NCBI GenBank assembly: GCA_021613335.1
Contig: JAJTWR010000365.1
Location: 1,858,501 to 1,922,500 of the forward strand
Direction: 5' to 3'
Origin: Whitmania pigra
Lineage: Eukaryota; Annelida; Clitellata; Hirudinida; Haemopidae
Length of the DNA: 64,000 nt
Position numbers and translations under genes: made by a program. Below are positions 37,342 through 50,167 of this stretch, in pieces; within the stretch, counting starts at the first letter, position 1, and each line of letters begins with the position of its first letter. The notes beneath the pieces were generated by a model. The model ran no database searches. It worked only from the letters and a program-made list of their open reading frames with translations, and was not told the DNA's origin.

Positions 37342-39612
37342 TGATGACGATGATGATGATGATGACGATGACGATGACGATGATGATGACGATGATGATG
37401 AGGATGACGATGACGATGACGATGACAATGACGACGATGACTATGACGACGACGACGAAGATGATGGAGGTGGTGGTGGTGATGATGACGATGACGATGA
37501 TGTTTACCATCGTAGTCTATATCAAGAGTTTGGAAGCAGAGGGGCGTGCTGTAATCCTTCCTTTTTGAGATACTCTTCGACACCAGTGTACTCTTTCCTT
37601 GAGAGCATTTAGTGAAGTAGAAGAACCTGATTTGTGGATATTTCAGAGGGTTGATCCATTCAAATATGTTTCTTTCAATAGTGATATTGATTGACAAATG
37701 ATAAATCATTATTATTTATGATTATTAGTGTAACATCCGTTTTCCCGAAAATAGGCCCTATTTATGGTAATTTTACAAAATGCTTGTAATAAATGTTCAT
37801 AATGGATACCATAATGTCCAATGATGTATTGACTAACAAAATATTAACAGTAATGTAATATGACATAAATTATAATTAACGCAAGTATTGTCAAATAAAG
37901 ATTCGTCTACTACGATAAACAGATGATGATCGATCACAGTACTGGTGTTGGATTAAACCCATGCATCTTGTCTCCTTTAGCCTTAATATTTTTGTGCCAC
38001 TCGTAAATATGTAAGTGTGATTATAGATTATTGAGCATGACAATATAAGACATCCTCCGAAACTTTGCCCCTTTGTAGCAAAAAATTAATAAAACTAAAT
38101 AATAATGATAAATCTAGAAATTGTTGATGCAATACTCTAGCCTGATTTAGTTTCTGAAAAACAAGGTAATTGACTTTTACATTTCACATTAGCAGGGCCG
38201 CAGAAGAGGGTTTAGAGAGACAAGTGCTTAGGTGATTTCTTAGGACAAGCCCAAAGTATTAAAATGTTACAAAAAAAATCAAAACTTTATTTTTTCATTA
38301 TATCATCGAAATGACTTATCATAGGGGCCCATGACTGCTGTGCCTAGGGGCCTGAAGTTTCTATCTGCGACCATGCATCTCAGTTAATAATAGATATTTT
38401 GTTGCAAACTTGAAGTCAATCTTCAAAGCATAAATAGGGGAATCGTCATCCACAACTGTCTCAAAATCCTGCGTGATGACATCCATGGAATAAACTTCTC
38501 CAGTGATTGTTGATACGAACAACTGGTTATCTAAGACGTCTATATCCGTTAAGCTGGTTGCATCTGTAGATATGCAAAGGGTGTTGGATTAAACCAAACA
38601 TTTAGTCATTCACAAATTTTTAAGAAAAATGTTAATTATTTGTTAGATTTGAAATTAGTTTCGTAATTTATTTATATAATTTGTATAATCTCTTATTTAA
38701 CATATGTTTGACGCGAATTTCATTAAATCATTAATTATTACCAGTGCGTCATTTGTGACGAACTAATTTACATTACATTTCATTTATTTATTTATTTGTG
38801 ATATTCTAGAATGGCAAAAAACAATTTGCGTTTTTGACTATAATTTCTCTTACATAAACAGCGAGCACATGAAATTATATAGAGTCGAGTCATACAACAA
38901 TATTGTAATATTGCTTTATTTTTAAAGAATAATAATTAATCATAAATGGGAACAAATTGAAACTTGAGAAGATCACGGAGATGCTTTCCAATTTCAGGTT
39001 TTCATTTGAAACTTTTCCAACGTTAACCTCTCCATCGTTGTTGAAGTAAATCCAGAAAAAAGTCAAAACACCATCCTTGTACTGAGCTTTGATGGCTTTA
39101 ATAGATTTATTGTTGTTATCAAAATCGAGTTCAACTTCCGTCTCGAAGTTTGGTCCAATGATGTTAAACTTATTGCTGTCTCTGTCACTGACCAAAAAAT
39201 GTTCATAGATAGCTTCTTCTTTGCAATGGGCTGGAAATAATGATGAAAATTTATATTAAGTAAATCGACGTTATGAATGAATGCCGTGACATAAAGTAAA
39301 ATCTACAATGTACTTTGATTTACAAAATATTTAGTTTTAAAAATCAACAAAACAAGCATTAGGCTTTGTATTACTGTTTTAAAAAGTTTAACTTTGTAGC
39401 AAATAATAACGTGTACTTTGCAATAATAAGTACGTGAGGTTTTAATGTTCTTCCATTATTCAATCAGAAAAGAATAATATATAACGACATATAACAATGC
39501 TTAAAATATGAATTAATCATCATAATTTCAATAAAAGTAATAAAAAAAACTCGTTACCTTCTTGATAGATACAATGAATGAGGCACAAAGCAAGAAAATT
39601 TAGAATGTTCAT
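35124..39612 (-). CDS. Gene C: small type I membrane protein with beta-rich ectodomain and Thr-rich stalk
   Basis: Seven exons: 39612-39558 (signal peptide MNILNFLALCLIHCIYQ), 39230-38964, 38563-38372, 37129-36982, 36057-35966, 35705-35455 and 35297-35124. They sum to 1179 nt (392 aa plus stop). Exons 2-5 encode about 230 residues with repeated strand-turn patterns (DIDVLDNQLFVSTITGEVYS; NILYATAFNRIYSWEI; HFGPIAYF) reminiscent of beta-propeller or YWTD-type blades, though no motif is diagnostic. Exon 6 is a Thr-rich stalk of TTTETTTE-type repeats, probably O-glycosylated. Exon 7 is the membrane helix followed by CRKKKKK. Donors after exons 2 and 3 are weak (GTTTCA, GTCGCA). No family is recognised. 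It is transcribed in the same direction as genes A and B. Confidence 0.72.
37292..37503. repeat. (GAT/GAC)n microsatellite in a gene C intron
   Basis: Purine-rich triplet array between exons 38372 and 37129. The poly-His, poly-Ser and poly-Met frames over it are artefacts. Confidence 0.95.
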
Positions 39613-40502
39613 GATTTCATTTGCTCTTTCCAAATCGACTATTGCAACTCGAGTTAAAGGCTGTTTAGCTTTGCTTCAGTCGATATATTTGCCAGGCCAA
39701 ATCGATTGGACAAACAGTATTGTTAAAAATAATAATTATCGTTTTTGTTGTTATTATTTACGGAGATTTTTTTTAATTATTATTGTTGATTTAATTAGTT
39801 ATTCATCATGAGATATCAACATGATTTCCAATTATTAAGCAAGAATCATTGTATCCACATGTTACTTGCTATTCACTACTGAGTCTATTAAAATATGTAA
39901 ATATTAAATAAGTAATACCGTTAAGTTATTAAGATGAATAACAATTTTAACCTATTATTGATGACATAAGAAATAAGTAAATCCAATTTATTACAATTAC
40001 AAATTCATTTGGTTAATTAGTTATCGACAATAAACGTTCAAATCCAATTAAAATTCTAGGAGATGAAAATTAGCATCGTTCAGGCAAATTCTAAATGTCA
40101 TTCCTTTTGAGGAACCAAAGTTTAATGTTTTTTTAATGGCAAATAACGGATGATAAATGCTCCTGTCCCCTCAAAAAAAATATAAAATTCAAAAAATATC
40201 AAAGAATCAGCTGACTTTTGAAAACAGGAGCAAAATTAAAGCCAATTAATGAGAATAACTTATTAGTAGCGAATTCTAGTCCGACTTGCCTTGGAATTTT
40301 GAGATGAACGGTTTTAAATAGCTATTAAAGTTGTGACTTTTCCTTGCGAGATTCTAACATAAAATAGATTGATTGAGTGATTTATAAGTAATATTCAATT
40401 ATTATTTTTATTAGAAAATATTTCAATCTACTGTTATAACTGTGTCGCTCAGACGTACGTCTTAGTTAAGTGCAGTAAATTGAATTTTAATCATAATTTA
40501 TG

Positions 40503-40577
40503 CGCCTCTCACGATGGCAGCACGGGATTCAAACCCTGTTGCGGGAGCACCGTCCTAATCATCTAGATATGCAACGG
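40503..40577 (-). mobile_element. tRNA-derived SINE-like element, family 1, copy 1
   Basis: On the minus strand TCTAGATGATTAGG (A-box-like) and GGTTTGAATCC (B-box) are spaced as in a tRNA gene, then a GTGCTGCCATCGTGAG tail. The same order and tail recur at 60355-60420. Copy 1 has about five extra bases between the boxes. It is not a functional tRNA, because the ends do not pair. Confidence 0.6.
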
Positions 40578-40694
40578 ACGTTAATAAAACATTACTTTTT
40601 TAATTTTAATCATAAGGCAGAACTAGTTAAAATATTTATCACAAGATGACAAGCTGTGACAGAATTAAAAGAGATCAATCGAATAAGGCACTAG

Positions 40695-40700
40695 TATAAA
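40695..40700 (+). promoter_or_regulatory. TATA-like motif upstream of gene D
   Basis: TATAAA followed by AGGG, about 285 nt before the gene D ATG, in otherwise AT-rich DNA. Weak evidence. Confidence 0.25.
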
Positions 40701-40981
40701 AGGGCATTTGAATCTGATTATACAATATTTCACCAATTATTTTGTAAAATGAAGCCGCTTATTTTAACAATAAATTAATATCGTATTTATAACATTTTTG
40801 TTAATGCTTTAATTGTGATGCATTGATTTTAATAACTCAAGAATAATTTCGTAACAACGTCCAATTGTTGGATTAACGTCTGCTCAACATCGCGCGCACG
40901 TGGACTGTCAGGTGAACTTGTAAACAAACATCGGTGATTATTTATAGGCTCTAGGACAATCGAGAGGCCGTTCTTAGCAGA

Positions 40982-43900
40982 ATGGAAGAAGAGATTGTCA
41001 AGTCGGTGAAATCGCTCGTCGGAGTTTATGAATCGGCATCTAAAAATGCGGACAAAATAGAAAACCGTATCAATCATGACGTTCATTCGGATATTGAAAT
41101 GTTGAAACAGTCGCCGATCGTTGCGAAGTATCGGCACCGACTTCAGAAAGAATTGGACGAGTTAGTGAAAATGAAAGTGCAACTGGAAACTGGAGAAACG
41201 GAAGTCAATAGCGAGGATCTTAGCGAGGATCGCGCTGAGCATCCATCAGAAGGAGATGGAAGGACAGCGACATCGGGTGAAGAATTTGAGGCCCCAAGTT
41301 CCCGGTCGAAAGTGTTACACAGCAGCAGCACCATTTCTGGATATGTGAGTTGTTTTTTTGAACAATTCAATAAGTAAAAAAGTTCAATTTTTAAACTTGC
41401 CTTTAAAGTCAGAGATTAAAAATATTTTAAATGAAAATCGCTCCGTCCATTAACTTGTTGAACACGTTTTTTGTTATTACATTTAGTTTCATAATTCTGC
41501 TTATTCCCAAAATGAAAATGTAAAAGTTTTCATTCTAGGTTTCAACATATTTTCGTATTGGAATATCAATTTTTAATTACTAATCCATCCAATTTGTTAA
41601 TTCTTTGGATATCTGAATATTTGTTTATGATTCCTTTAAGAGGAGAAGACCTCAAATATCAGCTCGAGCAACCTTCCTTCATAATGTTGGAATTGTTTGC
41701 GCTACAAAAGCTGTTGAAAATGAGGCTTCTGAGTCTAAGAAAAATCAGGTGAGATGCCATTGAAGTGTCAGAAACTTGGCTCACTTATAAATTACATCTT
41801 GAGAGTAGCATTTACCTCCAAACAATAATGCTTCTTTTCTTTTAAAAATGTGTCCTTCTATTTTATTAACAACTTTGTTTGACAAAATAAATATTTGTTT
41901 ATGATAAGCAACTTGTTCATTTAAGAGCATTAAAATTCCATTCAAAATAAAAATGATAATCTGTTTTTAACTTTCCACATGAAATTCATTAAGCTTTCTT
42001 GCTTATTTGTAGTGAACTTTAATATTTAATAAGTAGATTATTATTAATTATTTAAAGCAAACATTTTAATATTAGATAATGAAAGTAGTAAATTCCTTTT
42101 ACATTTCTCAGGCCAAGTTGGGAAAAGTGCTTCAGGAAATTGTAAGCACAGAACGTGTTTATGTCAGGAGGCTGTCAGTACTTGACATTGTTAGATTTTA
42201 ACATTTTAAATTACTATTTTACTTATAAACTTAAAAATATTTCCATTTTAAGTTATTAACTTATTACAATAAATGACAAAGTGTAATCATTCCTGGTAGG
42301 AAAATAAGAAAATAAAATGTTGTTTTTATTTGCTATAGTATTTATTTTCAGCCTTAACTTAATCTTTTACGAATGGTTTGTATTAATATCTCTTAGGGCA
42401 TAATTATTTTAGTTGGACAATTAATTTAATATAGCTCAATGAATACAAACCAAACTTATAAAAACTGCTGTTTAATAGTTCACTAAACACCAAGTGCTTA
42501 GCATTAGAGCTGCTAAATCACTTATACATTAACACAATCACTCATCTATTAACACAAACTTCTGATGTGAGCATACTTTTTTCTGTGAAAGACCAACCAG
42601 GTCTGGTTCTCCTTGGAACTTTAAAAACTGCTATCTGGCTAAAGCCACATTAACAAAAATTGATTATGATCATTTTTATTATTTCTTGACTGCAGTAACT
42701 AATTGAAATGATTCTAAACCAGTCCTTTAGAGTGGAGTTGTCAAAATTCAACAGAGAGGAATATCTCTTCCAGTGGGATTCCTGGAACCAAATGTTCTCG
42801 AACCTTCCGAACATCCGCAAGTTTCACGAGGAAAATCTTCTGCCCTTGATGGAACAGTGCCTTCAGTCACACATGAATGACTCGTGAGTATGAACCCTGG
42901 TGGTGATGATGGTGATGATGAAGATTATGTTGGTGACTGTAAATCCATAATTGCTGTCTTCTTACAGCATCAATTGATTCTTAATTGATTGATTAATTCT
43001 TCCAAATGAGTGATTATAATTTGTAAGAGTTCTTATCATTTGTCATGATGATGATGATGGTGGTCATATACTTAGGTATATTTTGACTGATAAGGTTTTA
43101 ACTGGTTGTTCATGTATGAAAACAGTTACAACTTCTGACTAGTTATAACCATTATTGTTACATTTAATAATTGCAGTTTTTACCATTACTTTGCTATTTA
43201 ATTTCACAATCATTGCCAACAATTCCAAAATAGTATTAATAAAAGCATTAATATTAATAACAATAATATAATTAATAATAAGAAGAAGAAGAAGTAATAG
43301 AACTTTAGTTGTAACATTGTTATGTTATTGTTAAAATAATAAATTATTATTATTAAAGCTTATATTAACTTTTAAACAGTCTTCCAAAGACTTACATTGG
43401 TAAGGTGTTCTCTGACCTTGCGCCTTACCTGAAGATGTACTCAGAATATGCTCAGAATTACAAGAGGTGTCTTGACATCCTCAACACTGCAGCCTCTGAA
43501 TCTCCAAAGTTGCAGAAATTTATCCATGACTTCGAGGTTACAATAATAAATTATCAACATGTAATTACATTGTAATAATGTAATATTTCATTCAATAATT
43601 CAAGGTCGCTGTTGTTCTGTATACTTGAGAAAGATTATTTATTTTAACAATTATAAATATTACTTGCTACTGCACTGTTGAAATAATAATAGTTAGTTGA
43701 TGTAGATAACAAATTCGTAGGCACAAGACATCTGCGAGGGTCTCAAAGTCCGATACTTTTACATCGAACCCATACAAAGGCTTCCTCGATACGAATTGTT
43801 GCTCAGGGGTTTGTTTGAATTGTTTACTTTTAACTTGCGTTGGAGATTGAAGCTGCCTTTCACTGACCGACCTTTCAATGTCGATCGATAAAGCACAAGG

Positions 43901-46900
43901 ACACTGCTTTAAGAAACATGTTCTCAGATTGGAAATATATGTAATCATAAACATTATTTGTATGTATGTTTATGTTATACTTTATATTTTTTCGATTATA
44001 TTTTATGTATTGAAGACAAAAACTGAGTACATTGTTCATCCTAAACTGCTCCAATGATGCTCTTTTCAAGTGAAATTCAGCATTTCAATTAAATATACTT
44101 AATTACCTTTAAAAAATATGATTAACATTAACAGGAAATAATAAGAGTAATAGTTAATGTGTAAGGCAGAACACATCAGGTTGAGTGTGAGAATGTAATT
44201 GTGTAATTTCATCCTGTGCAGAATCATTTGTTTGCTTCTCTCAGAACTTTTCCCAGTCATTCATCACAGCAGTTTTCTAGTGCATTATTATTAATATATA
44301 ATATATTATATTAGTGTTTGTTTGGCCAAACTGGGTCATGCTGATATTATCATATTATTCACAAAACCTAATCTCAATTGTTGTCATGAATTAATAATAG
44401 GTTAGCAACTGTAATTAATGCTTGTCATCTGTTACATAATAAAATGATGTTTACAAGATTAGTTCATTAACCCTTTTCTTGCCATTAAAATATTTTCTTA
44501 CATAAAAATGCTGCAGTTACTTGATACTAATTAAAATATGTATATACCATGTAGATTAGCATAAAAACATGCAATTTGAATTTTGTTTTACAAACATATT
44601 ATTTATTATGACTATTTTCCATAAATGGAACATTGGCTGTTCTAATCATATGAGCCTAGCAGGTCTGATGGAAAACATATAACTACATACTGTCATACAT
44701 ACTAACAACAAATCAGGACTATTTTATAAAAATAAATTGTTAGAACATGAAAAACTACTGTAGAATTCTTTGTAAGACATTTTACAATCAGCATCACACA
44801 ATTTAAAGATATCGAACTTTAACATTAATTTCAATGCCAAAAATATTAATATTTGCAAACATTTATCTTAGAGTTGTTTAAAAACTGCCAAAAAAATATA
44901 TACAAGTTTTTCTAAAAAATTATTCATGACCTAACTGATCAAAAATCATGATGCTCCTTTAAAAGAACAATTCTAGGAAAAAGGTTAAACCTGATCCTTA
45001 CATTGCATAGCTTGTTTAATATGTCATTGCTTAACATACTGTAAATGAAATTGTGCAAACTGACAAATAAATAATACAGTGGTTAAAAAATAGTTAATGG
45101 TTATCACAATGGTTATTCAACAGAGATGCAAAAGTAGTTGTATCTATTGGCTGAAATCACTTTATGAGAAGAAAGAACTCATAAATTCTTCAAACTATAC
45201 TTAACAATTTATCACTTATAATTATTATTTGAATTTGTCATCTCATTATCAATATTGTTGTTAATCATCATCATCATCATCATTATTATTACTGTTATTA
45301 TTATTTATTTTTATTTTTATTGTTGATGTTATTATTATTAAATATTATTTAACATTACTACAAATTCGATTGCATTTTTTTTGTTTTGCAAAGTTAATCC
45401 AATATTTACTTCATCTTTTAACTTTAAGTAATTTATGAAAATTAACCCTTATTTGTATTTATTTATTTTTTGTTTGTAGAATACACTTCTTGCCTGAGTG
45501 ATGATTCAGAAGATCTTGTCAATAGTCATAGTAAGTAAAAAGTCAAAATATGTCTTTAATTTGGCACTTCATACTCATTATGTAAATTGATATTGTGTTT
45601 ATTATCATATTCAGTTGTACTGCTTCACTCATCAACACTTGAAAACTTGAAATTCCTGTTTGATAGGATTGATAACACTTGCACATACTTCAGATTATTT
45701 TCTTACCAATAGAAATTGTTTCACAATTTTCTAATTGCTCCTGGTCTAGATCATTACTATCAGCATTTTCGTGTCAATGAAGGCATCGCATGATTAATGT
45801 AACAAGATTAAAAATTGCATTTAGTCACTCAAGGTCTTGCTTACTTGCAAGAGGAATGAAATATATCTCTAAATATATAATTTTAAATATTGTTATAACA
45901 TTTTTGTGAAATTAAAAGAAAATTAGCATTTATTAAAATACATACTTGTTAGGTGGACTTAAATTGTTACATATTCTTATATTTAATTGATGACTTATTT
46001 AACTAATTTTTTAATTTTAAAATAAATTCAGCATTTTAGATTGCTAGGACTTTCAATAATATTATTTTGTTAGGTGTTTAATTCTCCATTTAATTTAATA
46101 CATCCTGATTGCAATTAAATATAATATATATATATTAATAATTAACTTTCAGTTGCTTTGAAGATGGTGAAACAGGCCAATATTCATTCAAATGACACAA
46201 TAAAAAATGAAGTACGTTGTTTTGTTATTGATCAATTTTATACTTAATTGAAGTTGTTATGTCATTTAAATATTCTTTACATTTCTAGTTAAGTTGACTT
46301 TAAATAACAAATACATTCAAATTAAATTTGCCTTTGTTCGGGACTAACAATTTGTGATTGTAAAAATTGATGAAGTTTCACAAATTGTTTCATAATCACA
46401 ACATAAGTTTCTGTAATTGGTTTCCATGGTTTTTGTTATACAAATCATTGCATGAAAAGCTCAAGACATGTTAGTTTACATCAACAAGTTTTTGTTTAAT
46501 TTTTGATTAAAGGTAGTAATTAAATCTGTTAATAATAACTATTATTTAGTAATTCTATTCATATTTTTTATAATTAATGATTATGTTAGATTTTTTTCTA
46601 AATTTGCTAACCGATTGACTCTAACTGTTATAATATTTACGAACAGAGTTTTTATATTAAAGATTTATCACAATTAAAGTTAGAATTTAATTGCTAACCA
46701 TCATTGGACAGGAGAACTTCTTTAAGATAGCAGAGATTGAGGATTGCTTGAGAGACAGCGTTGACCTTCTCAGTTCACCGAGAAAGTTCATAAGGGAGGG
46801 TCACGTGGACATGGTGCTGCCAATCTGTGGGAGGATTGAGTCCAGGAAGTTGTTTCTGGTAATAGATCAGTTGATATTGATTGACAGGCATTAAATTGAT

Positions 46901-48709
46901 AATTATCAATCAGGATTTTATTTGTTTCCATCCAGTTCAGTGACCTACTGTTGATATGCCAGTATTATCCCCATCCGTTCAGACCGCCTTACTGTGTCAC
47001 TGACAAGTTGGATGTAAACCTCTTTCAAGTAAATCAATTAATTTTATGATTACTATTTCGTTAATGCTCTTCTTGTACTTAGGAAATCATTTCTTGACTT
47101 GTGCAAACATTAATTTATAATTATTATAATTACATAGATTATATTTCATAACTGACATTAATTTAATTTCTGTGAGTTATTCTTCTCATGATTTAGTGGC
47201 AAATTATTTTTTAATTATTGTTATTATATCCATAGATTTACTATTATTTTAATTAAAATCAATCTTTATGATCTTTAATGAGATTCAAAAACTTAAGCAA
47301 TATCATCCACAAGTTGTAAAATGATATTAGTTTAACGTTTAGTCATTAATGTGCAGGTAAAAGAGGTCCGTGACAGGATATTCCTCTTTGGTCCTCAGGC
47401 CATTGTTGAACTCTTGCCAAGGTAATTTGATTCTGGTTGGAGTTGCGATTGTAGTAGTAATACTTAGAATGATACTTTTGATACCTGTGAATAAGTGAAT
47501 ATTTTTTAAAATTGTCACTGAAAATAATAATTAAAAAGAAATAGAAATAAATGGGAACTTAATTATAATTTGTATAATATATATTTTATAACTTATATAA
47601 TTTATATACGATATATATTCTACAATGTAGGTCACCAGAGGATAGATTGGCCTGGAAAAAGGCAAGTACAAGTTGTAATTTTTTGATACGTAATTTTCCT
47701 TTTCTATGCATAACTGTTGTGAAATATTAACATTAGTTCATTTAATACTACTGAATGTCACATTTTATGAATAATTTCATATATGCTTTAATATTAATAA
47801 CTTTTACAGTGCAAGGTTCAATATTATAACAATATTTTAAAACATATCAAGGATAAATAATTTCATACCTACTTTAATTTTAATAAACCTATCCAGGATT
47901 TGGAATCAGTAGCAAAAAACAAAGAACCTGAGAGGCTCAATCTTGTTGGGCCTGGTTCTCCTCTTGTTGATCACAAGGTTGGTCATCTTGTTGCAAGTGT
48001 TGTTATAGGTTGTAGTTTGTGACAGTTGTTGTTTACTGTAATTGTGAATGTTGTTGGTGGTTGTAGTTGTTAGGATAGTTGTTAACTGCATTTGTGAGTG
48101 TTGTTGCTATTATTAATTAGCTTAAATCCAGCCATTAATGGACTTGAATCCAGAAACAGCCCTCTCTGAAAAAGACTGTGAGCATAAAGACACGTCCACT
48201 TGGTATAGTGGCCCCCATAATGATGAAGGAGCAGGAAGTGCAGGCATGCATGGAGTGCACGGAGGAGTTTGGCATTCTCAATAGGAAAAGATCATGTTTT
48301 GCTTGTGGCAGAGTTAGATTAGATTTCTATTTCTTCAAATTTTCACTTAAAGTATTTACTGAATTTAAATACTGTGTGCTGTTTTTTTTTTAGATTTGTT
48401 ATTTTTTTTATGTTTTATAATAATGTATGTATAAGTTTGAACAGCATTACTTTAAAATAAGCATAAGCATCATTTTATCAAAATCATTATTATTTCAAAA
48501 TAAATATATTATGAACATAATTAATTTAAAATAAACATCATTATTTCAGTCAATGACAAACATATGACAACATTTGTTGACAGGTTGTGTGCAGACAGTG
48601 TGCTGAGTACAAAGAACCACTGGCTTACTTGAGCTTTGAGATCAAAAGGGTCTGCAACAAATGTCATGAACTACTCCAGGCATCCCCAAATATTCCCACC
48701 ATGTTTTGA
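40982..48709 (+). CDS. Gene D: FGD-like RhoGEF (DH-PH-FYVE)
   Basis: Fifteen exons: 40982-41344, 41641-41748, 42112-42177 or 42189, 42738-42883, 43380-43536, 43721-43808, 45480-45530, 46153-46211, 46712-46858, 46936-47028, 47357-47421, 47631-47661, 47897-47977, 48154-48312 and 48584-48709; about 583 aa. The N-terminus is helical, then acidic and Ser-rich. The DH domain runs from LQEIVSTERVYVRRL through IGKVFSDLAPYLKMYSEYAQ and EPIQRLPRYELLLR, all hallmark DH segments. A PH domain follows (REGHVDMVLPICGRIESRKL, then FSDLLLICQYY). A FYVE-type zinc finger ends the protein. FGD proteins activate Cdc42 at membranes; that activity is inferred. The second PH of vertebrate FGDs is absent. The exon 3/4 junction is uncertain. 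Confidence 0.87.
42112..46211 (+). CDS. Gene D DH (RhoGEF) domain exons
   Basis: Exons 3-8. Conserved region 1 is ERVYVRRL, followed by the MFSNLPNIRKFHEENLLPLM helix, the SDLAPYLKMYSEYAQNY helix (conserved region 2) and EPIQRLPRYELLLR (conserved region 3, the GTPase-facing helix). The last helix is EYTSCLSDDSEDL ... ALKMVKQAN. All core segments are present, so the exchange domain looks intact. Confidence 0.9.
48154..48709 (+). CDS. Gene D FYVE-type zinc finger exons
   Basis: Exons 48154-48312 and 48584-48709 encode eight zinc-ligand cysteines in the order CMEC, CFAC, VVCRQC and VCNKC. The RVC motif is kept (KRVCNKC). The WxxD motif is missing, and the basic R[R/K]HHCR motif is replaced by RKRSCFAC. 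The protein ends 15 residues after the last cysteine, so no PH domain follows. Confidence 0.85.
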
Positions 48710-49053
48710 TGGCAGCAATAATGTAATAATTATAAAAATTGTAATTATGGAATTAAAGTTGTAATTGACATTTATTATTGTTGTCATCGTGATATTTACT
48801 GCCATCATTGCTATTCAGGATGAAAGGCTACTAAGTATTCCAGTTCCAATAATAAATTTGAAGTTATTATAATATCATTATCTTCATCGTGGTCATCGTC
48901 ATCATCATTGAGCCTCTCATTCTTCGATATCACACTTGAATTACTCCTTTAGACTTTCTTCATTTTTAATGTTTAATGATTTAAGTTTTTATAAATATTT
49001 TTATCATCAATTAAGAGTAATAAAATTATAAGAACCACCACATTGGATGGTCA

Positions 49054-49059
49054 AATAAA
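49054..49059 (+). promoter_or_regulatory. candidate polyadenylation signal of gene D
   Basis: AATAAA about 345 nt after the stop at 48709. Other AT-rich near-matches lie closer. Confidence 0.3.
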
Positions 49060-50167
49060 GCATTACTAACTAAGATATTAGGTCGCCAGTGCTTTGTAGA
49101 GGATGATGATTTACAATTCTTAGTTAATTAAATTATTTTACAATATTTAACATTCAAATTAAATAAATTTTTATTATTATGTTTGATTGTTTCATCACAT
49201 GCGATTAGTTGGCAGTAATTACTTCTTAACATTGGCGACTAGTCAGCAGCTGGTACTTAATTACCTAACATGCCTAACGATAGATATTATTTAATAATTA
49301 ATTACTTAATGAGTAATAATTGTAGGTTGACAGATTGATACATGTTATGCTCCTAGTAATTATTATTTTTAGTAATTTATTTATTCTTAACCACTCAGTC
49401 ATTATTACCTGATTGGTTCTTTCTATCAATCTTTTGGACTTACCAGATGATATCACTTTTTTCTTTGTTTCTAATCATTGTTACTGCAATATCTGTGCTA
49501 ACACAAGCCCTTATCCAGCATTTCATCGGTGCAATGAAACTGTCATTTCTGAACACCTTCTTGTTGATGTAAAATGCTTTATATAAATTTCAGTTTTTTA
49601 TTGGTCCGTCATTTGTGTGAATGTTACAAATAAATTCTACAATTGCTTTCTTACTAGTAATTATTACTATGATGGGAGTATATTTTTCTGCCTCTTTTGA
49701 TGTCATGTTGATTTGAAAATATTGACTAACTTAAAAACAAATGTAGCACTTAGATCACGTTAAATCAGTTGTACCATTTTGGTTGTTAATGGTCATTGGT
49801 AATTGGTAGTTTCATCAACGTAGAGACAGTAGTATGCTGTGGATGTGTAAGGGGGGAACTTGTATGTGGTCACAGACTCTCTTTTAACTTATGTAACAAA
49901 TTCTTGTTTTTCATTTCTTTATTAATCCTACTTCTGTTTCCTTTTTTGTTTTAGAATTGTTGTTTTGTTTCAGAGGTACTTGTTACTCTGCGGTTGCCTT
50001 CTGTGGTCATTCTTCATGCTTTCAAAATGTTTATAGATTTTTTAAATGCTGTTTAATCCAGAAGGAAATCATTTTCACTATTCCGTCGTATTTTTACGAG
50101 CCTTCATTTTTCTTTTACAAGAGTTTATTTTAACAACGATTTCGACAAATTTGTAACAAATGTGCGT

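Larger units (their letters stand above)
39613..40981. other. divergent intergenic region between genes C and D
   Basis: About 1.4 kb between two oppositely oriented start codons, so both promoters should lie here. It contains one SINE copy (40503-40577) and a TATA-like motif. The ORF at 39578-39811 is unsupported. Confidence 0.6.

Noticed and set aside
37212..37709. His-, Ser- and Met-rich ORFs in three frames
   Set aside because: GAT/GAC microsatellite inside a gene C intron; all frames stay open because the repeat lacks stop codons.
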